A stretch of 64,000 nt of DNA from assembly GCA_028554755.1 (NCBI GenBank), contig JAPTOF010000005.1:13614001-13678000 (forward strand), written 5' to 3'. The translations under genes and the position numbers were made by a program. Below the pieces are notes generated by a model that worked only from the letters and a program-made list of their open reading frames with translations, had not been told where the DNA came from and ran no database searches. Shown here one piece after another: positions 14,401-24,260 of this stretch; positions within the stretch are counted from its first letter, which is position 1; every line of letters starts with the position of its first letter. This stretch comes from Cordia subcordata. Lineage: Eukaryota; Streptophyta; Magnoliopsida; Boraginales; Cordiaceae.

Positions 14401-17400
14401 AATTAAGACCAATGCAGATGGTAGTGTGGCAAGGTACAAGGCCAGGTTAGTGGCCAAAGGATACCTGCAAGAACAAGGTATTGACTTGACTATCAAGAAA
14501 CTTTTAGTCCTGTAGTCAAAAGTTCAACAATCAGGACTGTCATTTCATTGGCTTTACATAACAACTAGGCACTTAAACAATTAGATGTATCCAATGCTTT
14601 TTTGCATGGTACACTAGAAGAAGATGTTTATATGGTACAGCCACAGGGGTTTCAAGATGTTACAAGGCCAGATCATGTTTGCAGATTAAGGAAATCTCTA
14701 TATGGACTAAAGCAGGCTCCAAGGGCCTGGTATCATAGACTGACAAATTTTCTCCTAAGTCAGGGTTTCAAAACCAGTGTAGCAGACAATTCTTTGTTCA
14801 TACATCATACTGCAGCTGACTTTACACTAGTTTTAGTGTATGTAGATGATATCATATTAACAGGGAGCTCTTCTGTCTTTATTCCAGACCTATTACAGGT
14901 CATGAATTCTCAATTTGCCATGAAAGATCTAGGATCTTTATCCTACTTTCTGGGCATGGAAGTGCATCATTCACCTCAAGGTCTCATCTTACATCAGACA
15001 AAATATGCTAAGCAATTACTAAATCAAGCAGGCATGACTGATTGTGCTTCTGTAACTACACCTACTTTGCTTAAGGAAACCCTCAAGATTGCAGATAATC
15101 AAGTTTTGTATGCAGATCCTACTCAGTTTAGAAGCTTAGTTGGTGCCCTACAGTATCTTACTATGACAAGGCTTGATTTGCAGTTTGCTATTAATTCTTT
15201 GTGTCAACATATGCATGTTCCCACATTGGCAGATTTTACAGCTCTTAAAAGGACACTGAGGTACATTAAAGCTACACTTGGACAGGGGTTGTTTTTTCAG
15301 TCTGGGTCTTTGCACTTACATGCATTCAGTGATTTTGATTGGGCTTCAGACTCTACTGATAGAAAGTCTACATCAGGCTATGCAATCTTTTTGGGTCCTA
15401 ATCTTATCTCCTGGTGCTTCAAGAAACAAACTACAGTAGCAAGGTCTTCAACTAAAGTTGAATATAGGGCTATGGCTCATTCAGCCTCAGAACTCAAGTT
15501 GTTGTCCTATTTGCTTCAAGACTTAGCTATACCTGTTTCTGCTCCAATTCTGCACTGTGATAATGTGTCTGCTATGGTACTAGCTACAAATCCTGTTTTT
15601 CATCCTAGAACTAAGCATATTGAAATGGACTATCATTTTGTCAGGGAGCAAGTCATCTCAAAGTTTTTAAAGCTGTCTTACATCTCTACTAAAGACCAGG
15701 TGGCTGATCTTTTTACCAAAGCTTTGCCTCAACAGCATTTCACTTTTCTTAGGTCTAAATTGCCCTTGGTTTCTTTCCCAAGATCAATTTGAGGGGGGCT
15801 GATAAGGATTCTAGAAGCATCTAGAAATGTTTGTTACTATTTCACTTAGTGTACAGTTACAGTTGGTTAATAGTACAACTATAGTTAGTTAGTAGTACAG
15901 CTGGCATAACTACTCTAGACATGTGCTTTCATGTACTCTCTATAAATAGAGAGATGTACTGATCATTCATTAATGAGAAATCAATGAAATCATTTTATTT
16001 CTCTCTAAACTTCTTCAGTAGCTAATAGAAGAGATGAGGGAACAGGCTTTCGCCCGTCCAAGAATGGCTAGTGTAATTAGTATGTACAGTTTACGCTATA
16101 GTGCTATTCTATAGTAATCTGCATATTTTGGAATTTATTTATTATTAAGGGTTTTACCATTGTAACTGCTTGTTTTGGACAGCTATAATTTAGGGTCTTC
16201 AAATCGATCTGCTTTCTTTGTACATAAGACAGTTGGTGGGTCTGTATAAGAGCTTCTTGAAATTTAATGACAATTTCCTTAGTTATTTATTTTTTGAGAA
16301 CTAGCATTTCTTTACGGATCAACAAGCCCTTCTTTGGGTTTTGCCTGCTTCCACTAAAAACCTCATCTTCTGTATACTGGTTGAAGAGCTATTCAGCTGC
16401 TCATACTTTGGATTGTCTGGTGGTGTTTATGGCCAAAAGCAATTTGTGTTTCTCAAACAGCAATCATGTTTGAACACAGCTTTAACCTTATTATTTCTAT
16501 CTTCCTGATGATGCATGCATTTATTCTTTTTCTTTGCCACTTTTACCTTCTAGAAGAAAATTAGTCTATCATCTAGAACTTTTCAATGTCATTATACTGG
16601 AACTTTGTCGTTTACAACTGTCTGGCTACTGAAAAGTCGTTATTTGTGAAATTCCTATTTGATTAAGCTGCTCAATAAGAAGTTCATAAAATTTTCTTTG
16701 TTACTCTTTATCTCCCTATATATAGTGAAGAGTAGTGAGATCTGAATTTTTCTTATATAGATAAAGTTGAGAAGGGAAGTCTCATAGCTGCCTATGTAGG
16801 ATAACATCAAACTGGTGGTCAGCTGTATTAGATGACACCAACTTCTTCTCTGGACACGTGATAAATGGAATTGTAGAAATGCTTCTCTTAACACTTTTCC
16901 TTGCTCCCTTTTTGCCTTGCTTTGAGATTAACCTTCCTAGGTTGAATTGATTAGTCAACCCCAATCTCTTCGTCTATTTTCCATTTTGAGATGCTTCACC
17001 TTTGTCCTGTTCCTTTTCCTAATGAAATAGTGTTGATCAGTTCTAAAATAAATGTCTTACTTTGACTTCTGGCGTTGTTGAACATGAGAGATACGAATTA
17101 TAATGTTTAAAAGGGAAAGGAGCCTTGATTGGAGTTTGACATACTTATATGAAGATGAAGGCTCTATTGTGAGAGTTTTGGCTGTGGAGATATGGAGCTT
17201 TGGATAGAAGTGTTGTTGAATAAAAGTTGTTGATTATTTGTATTTTAGGAGTTAATCTTTTAGCTATTTTAAGGGAAATATTGGACTTTAAAAATATGAA
17301 GTAATATTTTTGAGGAAAAAGAAGAAAAATAATTCTGATAAAATGTAAAAATAACTTTTCAAAAGCCTTTTTTGGAAAGCTTCAATTTGAGGCTTTTGGG

Positions 17401-20400
17401 TTTTTATCTCTTTTTAAGCTTTGACTTTTATGTAAAAGCTCTTCTGATAATAGGCCAAACATGTTAGTTTCAGCTTTTAAACTCACAAAAGATACTTTGG
17501 GTGTCTAAAAGGAGAAAGTGGGTCACAGAAAGTTGTAAAGTAAATTTCTTAGAGGAACCATATAGAAAGTAAGATTCAATTTGAAATACAAGAATTACAT
17601 ACGATTTGCAAGAAATTCAAATTTGTAAAATCTGTGCTTCTTTGAGTTGTCATTTGAGGCACTTGAATACTATTTCTTGTATTTCTAAAAGAGAAAGAAA
17701 TCATATCTTGTAATCTTATCATGTGTAGGTGTTTTCTGTAGGTGATCAATGTTTCATCCCCCAATACTCCTGGACTCCGCCAGCTTCAGGGAAGAAAGCA
17801 GTTGAAGGACCTTGTTAAGAAGGTTTGTAAATTTGCACCTTGATTGTCGTAAGCCTCGCTGTTCAAATCACCTTCTGGCTGTGGGACTTAAGAAATGGCC
17901 AGATTGTAGTAAAAGTAGTCCTCTTTTTGTCAAGGTTCAAGCTGCACGTGATGAAATGCAATGGGGTGAGGAAGGGCCACCTCCATTGCTTGTGAAAATT
18001 GCCCCTGACTTGTCTCAGCAGGACCTTGAAGATATTGCAGCGGTATTTAAATATGATTGCTTATGCTTTTCTCTTTTGTTCTTACTCATATATGGCATTC
18101 ATATATATATATATATTTTTTTGCATTTGTAGGTTGCTCTTACTCTCCGTTTGGATGGATTGGTATGATTATTAAAATATATAGAGTAGTTTCTGTTTTC
18201 TAACCTAGATGCTTTACTATTATGGAATTCTTGGTGTTGGATATCAAACTTTTTTCCTACAAACTGTTTGTTTCAGACATATGTAGCATGGTGTCGGTTC
18301 AATGGCACTGCTGCTTCTTTGTTTTGGATGTTTATAGACATAGTAATATATAATTATCAAAAGTTTTGTTAGCAAGTCTTTTGTGCAAGTTGAGAAATTA
18401 CATTATTTGGTCATAAGGGCTTCCTTTACTGGTTGTGTAGGATAAGGTAGCGAAAGGAAACATAGTGATAACAACCTTTTCTTGGCACTTAGCTCTTATG
18501 GAAGCACAAGTGATTTCACTTCAAGAGGAAAAATGTGCTTCCTTCTTGAAAGTGCACATTACTTTTGAGCCTCAGACAACTAAGATGTTTTCCTGTCAGA
18601 AGAAAAGTTTTCTTGTCCTTTCCAGATTTGTTGTGGTTGTAAATTTTTATTAGCTGTATGAACTTGCTAAATTTCTGCTTCAAGGGCTTTTGGTCAGTCT
18701 ACTTTTACTCAAGTTGTTTCATGATTCCTTCTAGTGTACTCTTTTTGTACTTGTTCACATTTGACAGATTGATTCACTCAAATTTTCAGTCCTTGCTCAT
18801 TACTTGGACCTAAGAAGATAATAAAGTAGCATATTTTATAAATGTAAAACCTCATGTGCTACAAAAAGACGGGCTTTCATATGACTAACTTGGTAAAGTG
18901 TTGACTTGTGCTTCTGTCTATGATATGTGTTGAGGTGATTGAGTCTGAATGATCTGCTTTCTAGATCATATCAAATACAACCATTCAACGACCAGATCCT
19001 GTAAAAGAGAACTCTTTGGCTCAAGAATCTGGTGGCCTGAGTGGAAAGCCGCTTTTCAATTTATCCACAGATATCCAGAAGCAGATGTATATTCTAACCA
19101 AGGTGTGTCAGCAGTTCATTATTGAGCAGATTGTCTTCTAGTTGAAATTTTAGAATGTACATGAAATGATTAAGTCTTTAATTTCACCATCTTTAAACAC
19201 CAAAAGAACCTAAGCTGTTCAATTTGGAATGGAGCATCTGCTTTCCAATTACTTAAGATTATTCTGTTAAAGTTTATTTCTTTGCCAGAGATGATGGGTA
19301 AAGTGTTTCTGTTCCTCTTCTATGCCTTTCTTGTTCGGACCAACCAGGATTGGTAGTTCAGCAATTGAGCTTGACAGTCCAGGGCCCTGTTTGGCGTGAA
19401 ATAATATCGCTGTTATGTATTTTACATGTCTTAGACTGTTATTCTCTAGCAACAAATTGTTCAGAATTCAGTGAGATATTTCAGAGAGAGCTATGAGGAA
19501 AGGGGGGAAATTTGAGATATTTTGGGAAATTTTAGAGTTTCTTTATTAATACTGATGCAAACTCTTCTAGATTTCTTCCAGTTAAATGCAATAGTTTGGT
19601 CTTTCAGTAGCAGTTAATATTGCAACTTTCAGAAAGTTGCTTGTTGAAGGTCTGGTTGCTACTCTCCACGATTGGTTGATTTCTATTTTCTACCAGTATG
19701 CCTAATAAATAGGCTAATGCAGAGTTTTGGTCCAACAAAATGTGATGTGTAATTCTATATCTTCTACTTGATTGCCACTCATTTGTCATTCTGCTCGTAT
19801 GTAGTTATCTGTACTAATGTATGTCCATCATCCTCTCCCAGAATACAGGTTCTCCTATACTAATTCTCTATATAGAATTGAAAATAAAGTATTCTGATTA
19901 TGTTGAGATGTTTCTTGGAAAGGGGAACAGCGCATGGGATAGCATATCAGATTGGCGGTGCTTTCAGTCTTAAAGCTTTTTCTGCTATGTTGATCGGTTT
20001 AACACTCGAACTTGTCTATATTTATTGTAAAAATAATTTGTTTCTTAGTGTTTGGGAACAAAGGAGAATTACCATTAATATAAACGTTAAACTGATCCAC
20101 TTGATATCATTAATGTGCTTCTCTGCAAGATAGTTTCTACATATCTCTGTTGACATGTATGTGTTGCTGTCTCTGCACGTATTTTTCACTTTAGTGCTAC
20201 CACCTGATTAGATGAAAACCAGATATTAAGCGTCTATATGTCTATTTACAGGGAAAAATTCCTTTGGTTGGGGTTGGAGGCATTAGCAGGTAGTTTTGAG
20301 TTCCCTATTTTGTCATCTTTGATTCTAATAGTTTCAAAAAGGTGCAATTTTTTACTTCTAAGAATCCTTAAACTTTATATGATTACATGCAGTGGTGAAG

Positions 20401-22170
20401 ATGCATACAAGAAAATTCGAGCTGGGGCAACTCTTGTTCAGCTTTATGCTGCCTTTGCATATGGTGGACCTGCTCTTATACCTAAGATAAAGGTACTTTT
20501 CTGATTCATCATGAAAGCTTAGCTTGTAGAGGGGACATGTTTCACATAAAAATGTTTGTGTTCATGTACATGTTGAGACGTGAAACTAAGAAGCACCATC
20601 ATGTGCTTGGGGCTGTTTCACTGACATGGATTTGTTTGGAACCATACTGGACTCTTGTCTGATGCAGACATTGGTATCACCTTTTCTATTTATTCTGGTA
20701 TCCAGACATGTCTCAGACACATAAAAGGACATATATTGGATCAGTGTCTGTAAAAAGGAGACCTGCAGGGGCAAAAATTCAATTACCAAGAACTTGGTAG
20801 CTTAATACTAGAAAATCAACAGATAAAAATATCATATGAGTATCTTTATGTAGTACTGTAACTTGGGACGAGAAAAGGAGAAGGAAGTTGGTAGAGGAAC
20901 TCAGACAACAAACTTTGCTCCAATACCTCTAGCAATCTGCGAAGCATAAGCTGACAAGATAGAACAACCAATCTAACTTTTCTTCTTTCTCAAATGTTTT
21001 GCCTTTAATTTCTTTTGGGCCCTTGGTCTAAAGCCTAGGAACAATAAAGATATTTGAACTTTGGGCTTCATGTTGACCATTTCATAATAAACACGGAATG
21101 ATAACTGTAAAATTGGTTATGAGTATTGACAAGCCCTGATCTTTTACGCTTGAATGGCATCTACATAACTGTGAATACCTTTTTTAACTATACGTACATA
21201 TAAATGGATACATGTGGTAATAACATGTTTGCTTCTTGTATCCTATTTTCTGATAAAATGCCATGCCCATTCATATCATTTCATATCCTTGATCTGCTTC
21301 CCAAGTCTGTGCTGCTTTTGTTTGGGAAGTAAAAGAATTCTATTTACATGCACCCAGAATGTACAACTCCAAAAGTATTTGGGTCAACTCTTTAAGCTAT
21401 TTATACATTCTTGCATTCTCTCTACTCCAAATTTACAAAAACTTAGTCCAAAAACAAAGATCATATATGCAATGACATTTGAAAGAAGAGACATATCCTT
21501 CCCTTGAAAACCCCTCCCGAAGTCCAAATGATAGCTAGAGTGACCAAGCAAATGACCTTTTTCTTGGGTTTGGATAATTCGATACCATTCCAAGCTTTTA
21601 TCTTGTCAAAAAAGGAACTAGAAGAAACCCATTGAGCACCAGTTATGTGAAATGCTACCTGGAAACCATTCTGTAAATGACACTAGTGATCCCCTTACTG
21701 CTTCCTCCCCATAATAACTACCCCACTTTTCTGCCAAGAAGTGAAGTTCCGACTAGAATGATGGAATTGAAATCTTCAGAAGTTTTTTTCTGCATCATGA
21801 TGATCAATGGTACTGCCAATAGTTTCTATTAGAATTTGTTAACTTAGGACAAAATAAGAATTGGTTTTCTGGTTTATATGCTTTCTCATCCATTCTACTA
21901 GGACCAGCTTCTATATTTTTCATTCTGTATTTTACTTTTTATGTTCTTGTGGAAGGAAGTATTTCTCCTAGTATTATAGTCTTTTTTGTTTGTGGGGCAT
22001 TCGGCAATTTTCTTATGTATTGTCTGTGTTAGAATAGACAAAAGATATGCTAATACTTTTATCTTTTTGATCCATGATAGGCTGAACTTGCTCAATGCTT
22101 AGAAAGGGATGGTTACAAGTCCATATATGAAGCAGTAGGGGCAGATTTCCAGCTGCCAGCGTCAGCATGA
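5483..22170 (+). CDS. PYRD: Dihydroorotate dehydrogenase (quinone), mitochondrial
   Basis: Eleven exons: 5483-5629, 6869-6951, 8554-8877, 9091-9343, 17742-17822, 17935-18042, 18133-18162, 18965-19102, 20252-20289, 20393-20492 and 22081-22170. They sum to 1,392 bp and 463 aa with every phase matching; plant PYRD proteins are about 460 aa. The enzyme oxidises dihydroorotate to orotate with FMN and ubiquinone at the inner mitochondrial membrane. Exon 1 encodes a basic, Ser/Thr-rich presequence. Exon 2 encodes a membrane helix ([20 protein letters not shown], about residues 50-69). The class 2 barrel follows: [50 protein letters not shown] (its serine region holds the catalytic base of class 2 enzymes), [24 protein letters not shown] and [20 protein letters not shown]. 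Exon 7 is a 30-bp microexon. Intron 4 (9344-17741) is swollen by a copia element. No coding lesion was seen. Confidence 0.96.
7440..7598 (+). repeat. Two-copy 79-bp tandem duplication in PYRD intron 2
   Basis: The segment beginning gctttaaatggagtatgag at 7440 recurs at 7519, giving two adjacent units of about 79 bp that differ at only a few positions. Both lie in the intron between exons 2 and 3, and neither contains a convincing open frame. Confidence 0.9.
9941..9990 (+). repeat. (ATT)n trinucleotide microsatellite in PYRD intron 4
   Basis: Repeats of att interrupted by ctgctactac form an imperfect trinucleotide array in the left part of the large intron. Confidence 0.85.
10620..10969 (+). 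pseudogene. LINE reverse transcriptase C-terminal remnant
   Basis: With stops and shifts, the plus strand translates to pieces such as [26 protein letters not shown] and [19 protein letters not shown]. They resemble the C-terminal region of plant non-LTR retrotransposon reverse transcriptases, where a conserved LRWFGHV-type block occurs. Several in-frame stops show it is dead. The copia element begins immediately after this remnant, so it inserted beside it or within its 3' part. Confidence 0.65.
10970..11183 (+). repeat. 5' LTR of the copia element
   Basis: This 214-bp repeat starts TGATAAGGATTC and ends CTTCTTCA. It contains the TATA-like CTCTATAAATAGAGAGATG near 11103-11121, a plausible core promoter. 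It matches the 218-bp repeat at 15800-16017. Confidence 0.97.
11184..11202 (+). other. Primer-binding site of the copia element
   Basis: The sequence directly after the 5' LTR is TGGTATCAAGAGCCCAGGG. It resembles the TGGTATCAGAGC site that pairs with the 3' end of initiator methionine tRNA in plant copia elements, with one extra A. Confidence 0.88.
11425..15792 (+). pseudogene. Degenerate copia gag-pol
   Basis: Reading begins at ATG 11425 in frame 1, moves to frame 2 between about 12780 and 12890, and returns to frame 1 near 14470-14515. In-frame stops include 11557, 12022, 12775, 12998, 13190, 13199, 14267 and 14566. Recognisable parts in order: a gag capsid-like region; a zinc knuckle whose first cysteine is replaced by tyrosine ([14 protein letters not shown]); a protease motif [11 protein letters not shown]; integrase pre-domain [10 protein letters not shown]; integrase core with [17 protein letters not shown] and [16 protein letters not shown]; reverse transcriptase with [33 protein letters not shown] and LVYVDDIIL; and RNase H with [19 protein letters not shown] and [13 protein letters not shown]. 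It is inactive as a coding unit. Confidence 0.95.
15791..15799 (+). other. Polypurine tract of the copia element
   Basis: GAGGGGGGC sits immediately before the 3' LTR and just past the gag-pol stop, the usual position for the plus-strand primer. Confidence 0.85.
15800..16017 (+). repeat. 3' LTR of the copia element
   Basis: This 218-bp direct copy of the 5' LTR also starts TG and ends CA. It has a 4-bp GTTA insertion and about nine base differences relative to the 5' copy. The target duplicate GTAGC follows at 16018-16022. Confidence 0.97.
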
Positions 22171-23144
22171 ATTGTTAGCCATCTCCTGCATCTAATACGC
22201 ATAGCAATCAGCCAGTTAAGGAGGCCTTTACCGACCTTTTTCTTCATACTTGTAGATCATGAATATATTCAGTGATCTTTATACTCGTGTCTCTCAACTC
22301 TTTCCATTTTCAAACGAGGGTTAAAAAGAAATCCTTCCGATTTGATCTTTGCCCTATTATGGCAGGGGCAGTACGTCAATTCTGAGGAATAATGTAGATC
22401 CAAAAGTTTGGCCTTTTGTCGTTGACATTTATGCCAAACGTTGTTATTTGATGTAACAAACAGTGAACACAATAACTTGTGGAGTTTCTGTGTCGGACAG
22501 CCAAAAAAGAAAAGAAGAAGAAGCAGAAGAAGAAAACGTGAATAAAAAGATTGGAAGTAATTGTGCATTCCTCGGCCTTGAAGTTCCCTCGTTTCTTTGT
22601 CCTTGTTTCTATTTGGCCAGATTCTGGTTAGAGTGCTCAAATTGATGATTGCTTGATGAATGATTGACAGTCGCTGTTGTTGCATTTGAGTGGATGATAT
22701 ATCTGAGTTCACTAGAAACTTTTGTGGAACACTTCTCTGATATATAAGGTTCAACTCGGGAAATGTTTTGAATTCATCTTGTTAGTCTCAATGTTCGTAT
22801 ACCCTCTCCATTGGGTTCGTAGTGTTCACGTGATCGAAACGCATTGGATGTTTGCCCGAGCAATTCAAAGATTTCATAGATAGAGTTTTTATGTCATGTC
22901 TAGATGATCACTACTGACAGTGAGATCAGAAAAGCAAGGAGCTTTCTTTCGATAGTGCTATGTGGAAATGGAAAGATGTGAAATTCATTCCTCAATCTTT
23001 ATATAAAGATAGATTGGAATTTGTTTAGCTTCTTGTTACAGTGTTGAAAGCATATGAAATCGACAAATAGGGTTAAAAAATGTGGTCCCTTATCGTTGAA
23101 TGTTGCCAATGATCACTTCCAGCTTTTTGCAACGATGTCCTACT

Positions 23145-23460
23145 AGCAGTGACCTTCACCATGTCATATTCCATAACCATGGTGAGGGAAGCTTCCATGG
23201 TTGATGAAACATCGATACATCTGAAGTCTAGAGAGATGAGAGGCTCATCGAGCGCTGACAAGATACCGTTGAGCTCTTTGTCAGCAGCCTTCCTGACTGC
23301 GCTACCTTAGCGAATGTCTTCTTCTCAACCTGGACAAGGAATTCCATAGCCGAGATGGTTTGGTGTGGGAACACGGAGGGCAGTTCTGTTGAGCTTTCCT
23401 TGGGCCACTCTGCCTTGGCAGCACCTGCTGAAATTGGTACTATGTTGAGTGCTGCAGCTC
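23145..23460 (-). pseudogene. Intronless fragment of plastid-type glyceraldehyde-3-phosphate dehydrogenase
   Basis: Read right to left on the minus strand, pieces match the C-terminal half of chloroplast GAPDH (GapA/GapB family): AAALNIVPISAGAAKA, then GKLNRTALRVPTPN, then [12 protein letters not shown], then [14 protein letters not shown], then [19 protein letters not shown] and [16 protein letters not shown]. The pieces fall in different frames, so there are several indels. The conserved block that normally follows (WYDNEWGYS) is absent. No intron interrupts the segment, which fits a retroposed copy, but a fragment lying inside a single exon would look the same. It is not functional. Confidence 0.85.
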
Positions 23461-24152
23461 ATTAACACATTTGCTATCTTGTGTTTGCTACTAAACATAA
23501 AACTGAAAGAGAGTCAAGTAGTAATTGGCTCTCATAGCTCTACTCTGAAAATTTTACTACACTTGCTTGGCAGGCTACTGATACACTGATTACATATTAT
23601 ATAAGTGGATGATGAGATTGTGGAAGGACTGAAAGAAGGAACTGTTGATTACTCATTAATTTACAATGGATTAACTTAAAATTCTGAAATTTTAAGTGTA
23701 TTTTTTAAACGGATAATCATTAAAAAACACTCTAAATCTATTGAAAGAAACTTTGGAAACAATCCACATTTATTTTTCCACTACTCTCCTCTAATTTAGT
23801 AAATTTTGAAAAGTTATTTTTTTTAATTTTTATTTTAAATTCTTTTTATAAACATAACATGTTAATTTTTTAATTTTTTTTCATAATAAATTCTTGTAAA
23901 AAACAATTTTAATTTTCTATGAGTAAAAAGGGCCTACTTTTTATAACATTCCCTTCTACACTTCACCTTGTACCAATTTTGTCACCTTTGGGCCAATTCA
24001 CTCACATATCATTTCAGCCCAAGTATGTATCCATTCCCTTCTCTTCCCAAAAAAAGCAAATCCGAAAATAATTTGATTCTCTGTCTAATCACACGCACCA
24101 AACCAAACCCCAATATAAGTAACAAATCAAATCAACAAAATTATCATATGTA

Positions 24153-24196
24153 ATAATTAATATATATATATATATATTTATATATATACACACACA
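24153..24196 (+). repeat. AT-rich dinucleotide repeat upstream of BBR
   Basis: An imperfect (AT)n and (AC)n run lies 65-110 bp upstream of the BBR start codon. It could supply TATA-like sequence, but no single TATA box can be picked out. Confidence 0.7.
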
Positions 24197-24260
24197 TGTA
24201 CATACAGTTTTGTAATTTATCAGACTCATAATTTTTTCTTTTGTTGTGGTTGTTGATTAA

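Larger units (their letters stand above)
10970..16017 (+). mobile_element. Ty1-copia LTR retrotransposon inserted in PYRD intron 4
   Basis: A 5,048-bp element in the same orientation as PYRD. The LTRs at 10970-11183 and 15800-16017 begin TG and end CA. The element is flanked by the 5-bp direct repeat GTAGC (10965-10969 and 16018-16022). A primer-binding site follows the 5' LTR and a polypurine tract precedes the 3' LTR. The internal order is gag, protease, integrase, reverse transcriptase, RNase H, which is diagnostic of copia rather than gypsy. By my manual alignment the LTRs differ by 9 substitutions and one 4-bp indel. The internal frame carries many stops and at least two frameshifts, so the element cannot supply its own proteins. 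Confidence 0.97.
22171..24260. other. Intergenic region between PYRD and BBR
   Basis: It holds the presumed PYRD 3' UTR, a GAPDH pseudogene fragment (23145-23460), an AT-rich stretch (about 23640-23930), and the BBR 5' flank, which contains an (AT)n run at about 24153-24190. No other supported gene was seen. Confidence 0.6.

Noticed and set aside
22269..22754. 161-aa minus-strand frame after PYRD
   Set aside because: It lies over the presumed PYRD 3' UTR, contains low-complexity Leu and Phe runs, and has no recognisable domain or splice structure.
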